Origin: Dicyema japonicum | Lineage: Eukaryota; Dicyemida; Rhombozoa; Dicyemidae | Assembly (NCBI GenBank): GCA_011109175.1 | Contig: RDEW01000048.1 | Coordinates: 352,137 to 416,136, forward strand | Length of the DNA: 64,000 nt | Direction of reading: 5' to 3' | Part shown: piece by piece, positions 23,575-38,999 of the stretch | How positions within the stretch are numbered: position 1 is the stretch's first letter | How the letters are laid out: each line of letters begins with the position of its first letter | Position numbers and translations under genes: made by a program | Notes under the pieces: model-generated | What the model saw: the letters and a program-made list of their open reading frames with translations, nothing else | Database searches by the model: none | What the model was told of the DNA's origin: nothing

Positions 23575-23905
23575 ATTATTAATTAACCCCGGACACACCG
23601 AGAAAGAAGTTAAAGTAAACAACTAATTAAGTGTATCCAGTTTCCACTTCTACAGAAACAGAGTCCATCCGGAATCAGCATAAAGGGTAAGACGTCCATT
23701 ACATGCAGTCGTGGAAACCCCTCCAGTGGAGTGGGGAAGAGCAAATGATCCTTTTTCATGCCGGCCTGGCACTGGGCGTCACCTAGACAGGTGGATCACA
23801 TGACGCCATTCTATTGGGAAGAGAGAGGAGGAACAGACAAGTAAGCAGAAAAATTAAACTAACTAACCACGCAGCACCACACGGCGCCACGCGGCAAAAT
23901 CCTCG
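23575..23905 (-). mobile_element. Short non-autonomous element, copy A
   Basis: About 325 bp match 55505-55830 almost throughout. Read on the minus strand it starts with a head rich in GGCGCC and GGTGCTGC motifs, has no long ORF, and ends with the LINE-type 3' hairpin (arms 23631-23638 and 23591-23598), then CCGGGGTTAATTAATAATAATA. It therefore looks like a short element or internally deleted LINE mobilised through a shared tail. Confidence 0.7.
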
Positions 23906-25051
<1,146 letters not shown>

Positions 25052-26129
25052 TTTATTCACTTTTGGCTTATTAATATATAATTTTGGATATTAATAAGGA
25101 CGACTTATTCATTGGGCAAACAACCAGTTTATTTAGTCAATGTTTGACTGCGCAAATTACGATTCCCTCCCTTCTTTCTACATAGACTATCCACCATCCG
25201 GAAACCGCCAACAGAGTAATCAGTTTTAATTTCGAGTTTAAGCGCTTCTAGCTGAACAAACTCATAATGGCGACAAGTCCTTCAACTTACCTATGACATC
25301 CTTCTCAGATATCTCGATAATGAAAAAACATGCTGACTTTATGTCAAATGAAAAAAGCAGTAGAGGTCTCCTTGTATATCAGGGATCTCTTAGTTATATA
25401 GTTTTTTCTTTCTAACCAATTAATCCTGTAGGAATATATTGAATAAATAAACAGCACTTTTGTTGGATGATTCGTTATCGATCTTACAGTCACCTGGTAC
25501 TGTCTCCGGAAACGTCTATCAAAGAACTCAATTGGAATATCTTACTTTAAAGCCAATAAAAGTTCCTATGCACGGAAAATTGCGTTCATGAAAAAATTTT
25601 TTGTTTATTTCTGAGAGGAAAAAATCGCAACTGTCTTTCCTTGCTGATTCTTCCCTAAGAAAGAAGTGGAGGGAGATTCTCAAGAGAAATAACAAGTTCT
25701 GTTTTTCCATAATCAAAAAACTTGTTAGTTTAGTCCGCAATTGTTGGAGGGCTCTTCTTTACTATTACTTTTAAAACATTCCATATTTGAATTCTATTCG
25801 TCAGGCTTTTCTATTAAGTCAATAGCCTGTCGCAGCCGGTTCCAAGAATTTTTGAATTCTTTGTGCATGAAATTGTGGTATTGTCAGTACTTACCTTATA
25901 TCACAAGTTAATATTTTTGTGATTTTTATATATCGACAATTTTGTTGATAACCAGTCTTATATAAAATGTGGATAAACCTTACCGGGGATCTATCCTTTG
26001 TGACGGTAACATCATTCGCATATGTCAAAAGAAGATTAGGAGATGGAGAATTTAAATAATATTAATGGAGAACTCTTACTCTATTTGGCAATAGGGAGAT
26101 TTATTTAAAACCAAAAATCACCGACTTAA
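25052..26129. other. Intergenic, nothing recognised
   Basis: Short ORFs only. No motif or shared repeat noticed before 26150. Confidence 0.35.
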
Positions 26130-26149
26130 TTGTCAGCTGCGTATAAAGG

Positions 26150-26460
26150 TGGCTTAACTTTGAGTATAAACAGCCTTTTTAGTATCCAAGACTTGTTTCT
26201 ACAATGTTTAGTTTTTTTAGGAAGAGGAAATGACGTTGCTGATATGCTTTCTAAATTTCATAAGGGGGCCGTATGCGATCCCAGTATTTTGATAAAGTTA
26301 GTGGAGGGAATTGACATTCCATTAAGGGTCAAAAAGGTTCCGAGTTTGTTAGTCTTCCATTTGAAATAAAAATCATTGTGCTAGACTTTTCAAGAATTGT
26401 GTGTGATAGGTTTATCATAAGCCAACAGCTCAAGTTGTCCAGTTCACATATTGGGTTGAT
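26150..26460 (+). repeat. Dispersed repeat, copy 2 (RNase H-like tail)
   Basis: Second copy of the repeat at 6221-6450. Here the reading frame is open for 79 codons (26130-26369) and gives GRGNDVADMLSKFHKG followed by LVEGIDIPLRVKKVP. The first part resembles the end of a retroelement RNase H domain. The rest is unfamiliar. Confidence 0.6.
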
Positions 26461-26654
26461 TTGTATTATTCAATATACTCTCGTAATCCGTAAAAAAATT
26501 ACATAATGTTGGAGTAAATGCATTGTAATGAGACTGAATGATCATAATGTACTACATATTTAATATAAATAATTATAAGGTTTTACAGAGAATGGAGGTT
26601 TACAAAAAATAGACACAAAGGCATAACTAAAAAAGTTAATATGTACGTAATAAA

Positions 26655-26750
26655 GAATTAGAAAATTTAAGAATCACGTGGTCAAAACTATTATCTTTAA
26701 GCAGTTTGATAGATGAGCCAATAAAGATAACAGTCAAGCATAATTAAAGT
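26655..26750 (+). repeat. Flanking direct repeat, left copy
   Basis: About 85 bp recur at 30607-30690 in the same orientation with roughly one difference in seven and one indel of about 12 bases. The shared part includes TTAGAAAATTTAA, CACGTGGTCA and ACTATTATCTTTAAG. The two copies bracket the REL-type LINE and the integrase locus. Confidence 0.6.
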
Positions 26751-26769
26751 AGTTTTTTGTAGACAAACA

Positions 26770-28345
26770 AAAAGAGTTGGTTAACATTAAATTCCATTTC
26801 GACAAGTACTCCGACATGCAAACGTGACAAAGCATTTCAATTTTAAATGACTCAAGTGGTGTTTATAGTATTTGCTCACGACTCCATCCCAAGTAAGGAC
26901 TACTGGGACCACGTGAACTTTCGCTTTGTGTATAATCCCCATCTCACTTGCGAGAAGATCGTACTTGCGGCCTTTCTCCACTTCTACATGTTTCAAAGAA
27001 TCTTGGGAGGTTATTCCCACTTCTATTAGCGTTATTATGTTCTTGATTTTGTCACACACGAAAATATCCGACTTGTTATATTCTCGTATCCGTAGCTATT
27101 GTTGTGTCAACGCGAATTTCCACAAGTTCAGTTACAACCGTTGTTTGCACTGAATGAGTCTTTAGTCTTTTCGATTTCTTTATTCCATACTTCCTGCACA
27201 GGTGTAAGTGTATGCACCTGACGACCTTATTATGACGACGTAAGTAGTCACTATTGAGCATTCTCCCACACCTTATTGCCAGATGATGCACTGTTTTTTT
27301 TCGCTCATCTGTTCAATTTCAATGAGTCCTATATAATAATTATATAGAGAAGTCGCATGCTCATTGATTGCCTTGAAGAAATTGACACTATTCAGTTTAG
27401 TCTTTGTAAGATTCACGCTCATATTCTCCACTTCTGCATAAATAGACTTCATCACATTAGTCTTCACGACGTTACTATATTTGTCTTCTAATACGCCAAG
27501 ATATCGATAACCTCAAGACCGTCAAGTAACATAGCTTTTTCAACCAACAATCAACATTTGTGGCTGATTTGTCGATATTAGGCTCCAGTCCAGCCACATC
27601 AAAAAATTTTCCAACTTGGTTCATCATTCTTAGCATTGTGTCATAAGATATTAATTTAAGATCATCCGTAAACAAAAAGTGGTGAGTAGCATAGGTAAGA
27701 GTATTTCCCTCAGCATCCATGGTCACTTTAGGGTATTTACCATTCAATAGTCGACTCAGCGGATCAATCAATAATACAAATAACTGTGGGGATAAGGAAT
27801 CTTCTTGTAATATTCCCCTTCTTAGATTCACCACACCAAACAATTTTCCATTAAATTTAAGTTGGAATGTCCACATTTTCATAAGTTTTTTTTTATAAAC
27901 GTAATAATCCATAAAGGTAGTTCAGAGTTTTCTAAAACTTCGTACAGAAAGCCATCTTACATCAATCCAAGTCGAGCGTAAATTGGCTGACTGTTTGTTA
28001 ATAGTTAACCAATGCTTGTTCTTTCGCACCCTGACACATTCTACGAGTTCCTAACTGGTTATCACTAATTAGATCGAATGCTTCAATATATTTGCTCAGC
28101 TTCACCCACATTCACCCACTTTGTTGTCAATTTATAGAGGTTAGACATGTACGTGATCGGTCTAAGGTCCTTCGGAATGTCACAAACTTCTTTCTTTGGA
28201 ATAAAGTAAGTGACACCAGTATAAAACCATGACTCAGGAGTCGATTATAACCTTTTCTATTTCTTGGTATTTATAATCATGGAGGGACGTAATCTTCTTA
28301 ATAAAGAAATTGTAGATCCCATCACAGCCGCACGCTCTTCAATTT
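26770..28345 (-). mobile_element. Degenerate LINE with restriction-like endonuclease
   Basis: Minus-strand readings from high to low coordinates: CDGIYNFFIKKITSLHDY, DLRPITYMSNLYKLTTK, GILQEDSLSPQLFVLLIDPLSRLLN, FTDDLKLIS (catalytic box, first residue changed), then CDKIKNIITLIEVGIT and KVHVVPVVLTWDGVVSKYY. The order and the C-terminal ..D..IE.. pattern fit LINEs of the R2/NeSL/Hero kind with a PD-(D/E)XK endonuclease after the RT, here with the RPD motif decayed. Several frame breaks: dead copy. It probably continues at 29663-30600 across an insertion. Confidence 0.8.
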
Positions 28346-28575
28346 GGCAAAAGTGGATTATTCTGTCACATGGGCGGCGCGTAACGCATGGGCAGCCTGT
28401 TACATTTTTTTCGACCTTGAAAAGGTCTTTTGATTATCCGACATTTGATTTTGTATATCTGATTTATATCGTGATTTAATCCTGTTAAATTAGTTTTTTA
28501 TTCATAAATGTTATGATCATAAAGATTTTATTTTTTTTATAGCGGTAAACCTAGATTTCTAGCGTGATTTATAGC

Positions 28576-29604
28576 ATGGAAGATTATTTTGTTGCAATGG
28601 CTTCTTACAAGGGTTTGTGAAAAATTGCGTTGAATATCAAACTTTAAAAGATGCTTTGCATGATAATTTTCCCGAAAATCTTCCGAGGCATCGAAAATAT
28701 AGGCTTGTAAAGAAGATAGAGAATTTTTCTATTATCTATGACAGGTATTGTAAATTTGCAATAATTTTAGACTGTATCTTAAATCAACTGATTCTAAGTT
28801 AGTCATATCTCTGGATAATGAAACCGAAATGGACCATGTTGCGAAATCGTTGCACGAGTTTTCACACGGAGGAGTCAATAAAATTGAGCATGAATGTCGA
28901 CAAAGATACTTCACTGTAAAGAATGAGATTATCAGAAAAGTCATTCGAAATTGTGAAGTCTGCAAATTTTCGCGTCCTTTAAAAGTTCGTGATTTTTTAT
29001 AATTGTAGATTGGAGATATAAATCACCATTTGTATGCTTCTTCTCCAAATGAACGTTTTCAGGTAGATCTAATAGACCTGAAAAAATTTTCAACATTAAA
29101 TGAAAATTTCAAATGGATTTTAACGGTCATTGACATATATAGTAGAAAGATATCGAGGAATTAAGGGAATAAATTCAATAATTCATGGTTATACTTATAT
29201 CACATTATGACTTAGATAATTTAAGTGATGAGTGTGCGATTCCAGAACAAATTGACGATTTGGTTAATTGTTCGACTCCAGAATCTATTGAAAATTTATA
29301 TCTAGATAATTCCCAGTCAGATAATTTGTGTCTGAATGCGAAGAGATTCAATTTCGAAATTAAATCGATTGAAGAAAATTCTAATTATTACAAAGCTATG
29401 AGCAGGAAAATGAATGTTCATAATAGTAAATATACTTTAATGGGAAATAAAGTATGAATTAAAAACATTAATAAATAGGTTCGGGCTAAAAAGGACTTTG
29501 GAACAAATGCCTCTAAGTTTGAGTCTCAGTATTATCCAGTTGCAGAAATAATTAATATTTTATCGAATAATCGCGTAGAGGTAGTTTTAAATAGTTTAAT
29601 TTGA
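28576..29604 (+). pseudogene. Ginger/GIN-like integrase, catalytic core missing
   Basis: Plus-strand exons give an N-terminal segment (KNCVEYQTLKDAL), an H2C2 zinc-binding domain (LHEFSHGGVNKIE, VIRNCEVCKFSRPLK), the start of an integrase core (NERFQVDLIDL, WILTVIDIYSRK, with the first catalytic Asp), and a C-terminal tail (GNKVRAKKDFGTNASKF). Inferred introns are 28745-28770, 28985-29008 and 29452-29478 (26, 24, 27 nt), the same size as host introns. Between about 29150 and 29200 roughly 100 residues with the second Asp and the Glu are absent, so it cannot be an active integrase. A frame slip lies near 28612. It may be a Ginger DNA transposon relic or a decayed host gene. Confidence 0.7.
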
Positions 29605-29662
29605 TAGATAAAAAATTCGAAAGGAGAAATATCGACTGTATTAATGAGTAGACAAAAAAAAG

Positions 29663-30600
29663 TTACTTAAATTTAATTTTTTGTGGTAATAAATCATTTA
29701 TAAAATTAATTGAAGTCAATCTTGGTTCAAGGTTAATGTAACAAGCAGCCATAGGTATCGCTTGGCCCATGTGACATATTCTCAGCAATCCTTCTTTCGA
29801 GAAGTCAGCATATATCTCCTCTTCCCCATTAATCCTTTTAGATATAGAGAATCCCACATCCTTATCCTTTTCCTTCCACATGTTTTTCAAAAAAGCTAAA
29901 CATTCCTCGATCTCAAAATTGTATACAGAACTGCGGCCTTCCACTCTCATCTTCCTATAAAAAGCGCCTTCTATTAAGCTCAAAGCATAAATTGTCTCTT
30001 TGAAATTCCTTTCTCGACTTGTGCATCCTAATCTATTGATTGTGCACAACAATCTTTCCGGATCTCCTTTTTTGACTTCTTGTATGCATAAACACACAAA
30101 GCTTCTCTCGTTGAGTCATCATACTTCTGATTTCCCGATGACCCAACTAGTGCGCTGATTTTTTCTACGTGATTCTTTAGTTTTGTAAGTCGTCTATTTA
30201 TTGATTTAGTCAGTCGCTCTCCTTGCAGTTTAGCAGTACAGTGCAGTTTGTTTCATAGCACTGTCTAGCATAAAGGATATCTGTAATATCTTTCATTGTA
30301 TTCGGGGGCATACTATTGATATAGTATCCCACAGCATAATTCAATCCGGATAATATATCCTTTTTGAGAAACCGATAAGGAATTTTCCTGGTTGGTTTTC
30401 GTTTATCCCGGGAAATCGGCTTGATCTCTTGAATCCGGCATGAAAAACTCTTCCAAGCACTTAGTGAAACAGGCAATCTCCGACTTCTCGGCGCTCTGCC
30501 GATTTCCTCCTTGGTGACACGTAGTATTCTTTACATCACATTTGAGAAGTAATTTCACATTTGCCACAGATTTGGTGGTACTGAACCGCAATATATCCGT
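29663..30600 (-). mobile_element. N-terminal part of the REL-type LINE
   Basis: Minus-strand frames give DITDILYARQCYETN and, further on, GAFYRKMRVEGR and EECLAFLKNMWKEKDKD, the region that precedes the RT in R2/NeSL-like elements. A related fragment with DITDINYARQ occurs at 58735-59130. It is collinear with 26770-28345 once the integrase locus is removed. Confidence 0.6.
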
Positions 30601-30606
30601 AATGAA

Positions 30607-30692
30607 GCATTAGAAAATTTAATAAAACCACGTGGTCAGAACTATTATCTTTAAGATAAGCCAATAACGATAACAATCAAGTACAATATTAA
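30607..30692 (+). repeat. Flanking direct repeat, right copy
   Basis: Partner of 26655-26750, same orientation. See that entry for the shared blocks. Confidence 0.6.
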
Positions 30693-30860
30693 TATTAATT
30701 TTTAATAATATTTAATTGTAATAATATTTAATTGTAATAAAACTAAATTCCCAATACAATTTCATGCAGTTAGACCCTTTGCCACTGAAAATATGTGTTA
30801 AATATTACGTTAAGGGCAATATAAATATGGTTGACTTGCGGTTTATCGTCAACGGTCATA

Positions 30861-32227
30861 ATGGTATTATTATTATTTTACACGATTCTCTCCATAAATT
30901 CACTTAAATTCACACACTTACCTAACTTTGAGACAATCACAAACAATAACATTAAAGTGGAATGCAAAACTGATTATAAATCAGCAAAGTCTTAATTCCC
31001 AGTTATATTTAGAATTCGGTGGAGGCTCAACGGCATTAATAGTTCCAAACCAGTCCTCACCTTTACTAGAGGACAAATTGGGGAATTTCAATGCATTGCC
31101 TCAAATGGTAATGACACAATTTATTCTCCCATGTTAAAACTAATAAAACCAAGTATTTGTAATCTACATTAAGAATCAATCGATAAGCCTGAGTTTATAT
31201 TCCAATTCAATTCCCGTGGACTCGTCTTCAAATATTCTCAACTCTCGACTGGTTATATTTACAAAGATCAGGTGGAGTGCACAGGAAATGCACAAATTAT
31301 GGATGATAGTAATAATATTTAATTTATCAAGAATATGCATATATTATGGAATATCATGAAACTATTGAATGTCATGTAAAATCACTAAACATCACTACTG
31401 CTATATATAAGGTTACTCCCTCTTTTACTGATTGTATTAATATAAAATATGTTTTCATAGTCTAAGATGATTTACCCCCACGTGGAGCCTCACTTGTTGT
31501 ATCAGACGTAGATTCAGGGATTTGTGTGTCGAGCAACTGGTTGAATATAAATGTAATAAACAGTGACAATTCCAGAATATTTATAAACAAAATAACATAA
31601 TAACTGAACTTAAAAACATCGAAAGTGGTTATTACACGTGCATGGATTGTAATGGGGAAGAACGTCCTTTTCAATTGACCTTTGAAGGTTTAATGATGAG
31701 TAATTAAGAATCTGTTAAAATACTTATTAAATTTGACAAATACACAAAAGTTAATGAGAAATTGTTACAATTGGAATGCCCCACAACGGAACCTCTACAA
31801 ACATTCGTTGGTACTTTGACACTGAAAGAAATGGTAGAATGTAAAAAACTAAGAAATAAAAAATACTCGTCAAAAAGAATCGATTATTCTAGAATATGAT
31901 GAAATATTTTCTTATGGAAGTGATACAAGACTGGTCTCTTGTTTCGTAATGAATCGTGACTCAATGGACTACAGAGAGACTATGCTGGAGAAAAGTTATA
32001 CAAACAAATAATATTTAGAAGTCCAAGTAAACTCAAATAAATTAACAGAGAGATTACTTGAGAATTTACGTACTGCTTTTATAGTGATGACAGTAATATT
32101 GTGTGTGATTATATTAATTCTCATTACTTTTAGTAATCAGTATTTATTATATTTAGTTTGGAAAATATCATCACAGAAAAAGAAAATACACAGAGAGACT
32201 CAGTTCAACACTTTTTGTAATTATTAA
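30861..32227 (+). CDS. Ig-superfamily single-pass membrane receptor
   Basis: Ten short exons, not visible as one ORF, give a type I membrane protein of about 384 residues. A signal peptide (MVLLLFYTILS) precedes about four Ig-like domains. Domain 1 is clearest: VECKTD, IRWRLNG, GEFQCIASN. Domain 3 has the ELKNIESGYYTC signature. Domains 2 and 4 keep cysteine pairs. One membrane helix (FIVMTVILCVIILILITF) and a 20-residue basic tail follow, without an obvious ITIM or ITAM. Introns: 30989-31012, 31153-31173, 31309-31331, 31434-31466, 31553-31575, 31688-31708, 31834-31853, 31995-32018, 32133-32156. One base is missing near 31806-31808 (TFV to WYFDTE); adding it makes the spliced length divisible by three. 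Adhesion or recognition at the cell surface is a reasonable guess; the ligand is unknown. Confidence 0.75.
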
Positions 32228-32466
32228 TATAACACATTTATTCTAAAATAATATTATTTCCAATTAAACCTGCAAACTAAGGGACTACGTCACCAACTCT
32301 CCATGTGGTTAATCAATAACCATTTACTCCAGAGACATTCACTTATTAGTTTCTTTGTTTTCACCGTGGTATACTTAAGAATATAAGAGGTACAAAACGT
32401 TGAAATGTCCTCAATAACAAAATGTAGTGCTATTAACTTGTCTATGCCTCATACAATACTATAGTG

Positions 32467-33431
32467 TAGTGGTTCCACCTTAAGGTGCTCGCGGAACCAC
32501 TCCAATTCAATTATTAAAATTTTCACTTAAAACATAATCGTAATAACCGAAAACAATTTTAATGTGAACATTAACTTTTTATTATAGTTGTGTAACGTTA
32601 GGAGTTATTGTTGACAATTATATCCTCAAATCAGGAAAGATTTGGTAGACGTATATATTGAAAACCCCGACTCGCATGAGTAAGTAGCTGGAAGAGGTAA
32701 AAGTGTACTGCATATAGCCTTTTCTGAGATATCAGGATATTTTGAAATGTATGCTCTCCAAATATTAAAAAGGGATTCATTTTATATATCTGATTTGAGG
32801 TTGATTCTGATGTCAAAGCAATAAGCATATTCAATTGATGTTAGATTTGCTGGTATTACTTGGAATACATTTCGTACCCAATCGTCATCAAATATATCCG
32901 GAAAATATTTTGCAATGTTGTCATCCAAAATTACCAAATGATGCTCTTGCAGAACGGCATAGCATGTAATGTTATTTTATTTACGGAAGACCATCAAAAT
33001 TTGTTCGCCATAAATACACTTGATGATCTTTTATGCCTTTATAAGATTTTCGGCAATTGTATGTGCCTCTCCACAACGTGCTGTAAGAGAACTCACCTGT
33101 TTAATTAAAATAATTGTAGATTCATCAATATTCTTTTGAGCGCTACGCGACCAATTCGCGTTTTATCCGATAGTGGTCGAGACAACTGGAAAAATAAGTG
33201 GAAAATCGCTTCGCTTCCTCAAGAACTCGGACGCTTAGTTACACTAAAAAGCCACGACGCACGTGAGACCCGGTGGCTACTCCAGTTGATCTCTGTTGCA
33301 ATCGTAAGAAGCAACGCAACGTCGATAATGTCGGCGGGATCCACTTTGGATTGATGGCAGTTTTAAATAAAAGATTAATTAAATAATTTATGATAAATTT
33401 CGCGGAAATATAAAACTGTTGGGAACCACTG
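32467..33431 (-). mobile_element. hAT DNA transposon, decayed
   Basis: Ends are TAGTGGTTCC on the left and GGAACCACTG on the right, inverted repeats of the hAT type. They are flanked by an 8-bp duplication, ctatagtg at 32459-32466 and ctatagta at 33432-33439 (7 of 8 match). On the minus strand around 32690-32780 the reading FNIWRAYISKYPDISEKAI, then LLPLPATYSCESGFS, matches the C-terminal dimerisation region of hAT transposases. The rest of the transposase is deleted or unreadable. Confidence 0.8.
32468..32501. repeat. Perfect 9-bp hairpin at hAT left end
   Basis: AGTGGTTCC (32468-32476) and its reverse complement GGAACCACT (32493-32501) flank a 16-base loop. It looks like an extra inverted copy of the terminal repeat inside the left end. 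Confidence 0.7.
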
Positions 33432-33439
33432 CTATAGTA

Positions 33440-34721
33440 AATTGTTGGATCCTCTATGAAAAAATTGTTCGTTAGAAAATTGCTTAAAACTTTAAAAAAA
33501 CACATCAGACTTTCGTAAAAAGAAAGACTGCATTTGCATAGGAATGTTTGGGAGGAGATTGTGCTCAGTCTTTTTCATATAAAGATGTTAGTGAAATTTA
33601 AGGCTGGTTGGAAAATAGACTGTTCCCATTAAGAAAATTCACTTGGCACTATTTACGTCAGCGAAAAATAATTATTTCGATAAGAAAGAATAGTCAACTT
33701 AGCTTTGAATGGCAATATCTCTCCCGATTAAAGAGATCATATTCTGAGACATGTTTAAAAAGATACCTAAATATTGTCGGGATAATCAACCAGTCCTATG
33801 GATTGCGTTTCATCCTACTCTTCGATGAATATTTAATTCCGTCGTTTTTTGGAGCCCAAGACTTCTTTAAACCTTTCCTCTTTTCTATTACTATTGAGAA
33901 AATAACAAAACTTGCTGTCTTCTCTCAAACTATTGTATCTGGATGATGCACTTCTTGAGGTTCCCAGATGTTGTCACTTTTGTATGAAGCTAGCGGTTCG
34001 GTACCACCAATGACAGGGACAAGTGTGGAATTATTAACTGTGGACATTCGATATCGATTTTCCCAAGCCCATTGTTCTTTCCATTCGTTGTTGTCAGGGA
34101 GTTTTTTCTTGATTCTTTTTTGACTAAAAGTGCGATGGAGAAAGTGATATTTAACAAATCCTCTTTGTCCATGGCTTCTTGACCATTACACTGCTTGGTT
34201 TCTACTGAGGTAAAGTCTATCTATCCAATTGACGTCGACCATCTACTAAAATCTATCCCCGTGACTATTCATCACTCTAACCTTTCTAAGATTTGCAACG
34301 GAGTCTGGATGATGTTTCATGCCGAAGGGTTTTCGATAAGCTACTTAAATCCTCAAATCAACACTGTCGTGCATATCTGTTGTACAGAGAATCTCTTAAA
34401 TAGGAGTGGCTTAAAAGAGTTTTGGAGCTAGCTACGAGCTGAATTCCTTCGCCTTAGACTGACGATCTGTCTATCATAAACAAAGTCAAATCTTTGACAT
34501 TACAAGAGGTCAATTGAATGTTTTATCCATGGACGCAATAATAATGTCATTGGCATATAAGAGGATCGTTTTCTGGGTTGTTGTGACCATCCAATAAGCA
34601 GATTCGTAGCCAGTTGAATTAATGATTAATCTTTTGGCTTTATTTTGACAATAATAATTATTTTTTAATAAAATAAATTATTTAAATTATTTAAATATTT
34701 TAACGATTAATAAACACGTGA
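33440..34721. other. Intergenic before AARS1
   Basis: Several ORFs of 60-110 codons but none with a family signature. No repeat shared within the window was noticed. The 100 bases before the AARS1 start are almost pure A/T apart from CACGTG at 34715. Confidence 0.35.
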
Positions 34722-38172
<3,451 letters not shown>

Positions 38173-38850
38173 TTTGTTTTGATTTTGCTTTCGTATTTTG
38201 TGAAAATATTGTTTTATTAAGGTTTTTGGTAATACCACTGTGGGACTGTTATCCGATAAAGGTAATTTTCAACATCGGATTTTGTCTGAAAGTAAGAAGG
38301 GAGTAGTGTATTCGGGTTTGTCGGTAAGTTTGTAAGCTGAATAAGACTAAAGAGAAAGTCACATCCGAAAATATAATCTTCATATTACGGATCTTTTTGT
38401 TTAATAAATGATGTTTTGTCAAATACTGTTGATAGGCAATGAGTGATCATTTTGGAGTTTTATCACAATGAATTTACTAAGCTATAGTTTCATGTTGGGA
38501 CTATTTCGAATATATTTTGTCACAAGTTACCAAGGAACAGAGTTTGATGTATTGGTGATATCTACTAACAAAGGGACAGGTTTCCAGTGAGGATTAGGTA
38601 ATTATAAATTAGGAAAGGGGGTCAGGAACCAACGGGTTTTTCAACCTTGGTGTAATTGCAAAGGACAAATTTCTGTCTTGACTTTACAACTAACACACAT
38701 CTCTTCAACATTTTGGTAACAAAACATGCGGTTCGTCTTATTTCTAATATTATTTCATATTTGTAAATTTTTTAAAATTTACTCTCAAAAAAATTATATC
38801 TTGCTCGGATATTCCTTTATCAATCTTTTCCATCTTCTAGAGCAGAGGTT
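38173..38850. other. Region 3' of AARS1
   Basis: A reading at 38225-38330 (VFGNTTVGLLSDKGNFQHR) is protein-like and could be an additional AARS1 C-terminal exon or a neighbour's relic; I could not join it to the gene. The rest is unrecognised. Confidence 0.3.
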
Positions 38851-38854
38851 TCGA

Positions 38855-38960
38855 CAGAGGAAGATGGAAAAGACTAACTATAAATATTGTTTCTTTGAGT
38901 GTTGCACATGCGGGGCTATAATCATTATGGCTTTCGTGAAAGTGCCTTAATAATAGAGCA
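38855..38960 (+). mobile_element. LINE 3' terminus, second tail family
   Basis: About 90 bp containing TGCACATGCGGGGCTATAAT and GGCTTTCGTGAAAGTGC, ending in TTAATAATAG. The same block occurs at 49835-49945 (+) and 41612-41690 (-). Each copy ends in a TAA-type run, as expected for the 3' end of a LINE inserted alone. Confidence 0.7.
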
Positions 38961-38999
38961 GAAGTTACCAGATTTTTTACAAGCCTCCCTTTTTTTATT

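Noticed and set aside
26847-27153. Plus-strand ORFs over the REL-type LINE
   Set aside because: The minus strand carries the recognisable endonuclease C-terminus there; the plus-strand readings are shadows.
31462-31674. Minus-strand 70-residue ORF over the Ig receptor
   Set aside because: It overlaps exons 5 and 6 of the plus-strand gene, where splice sites and Ig motifs are consistent; no feature supports the antisense reading.
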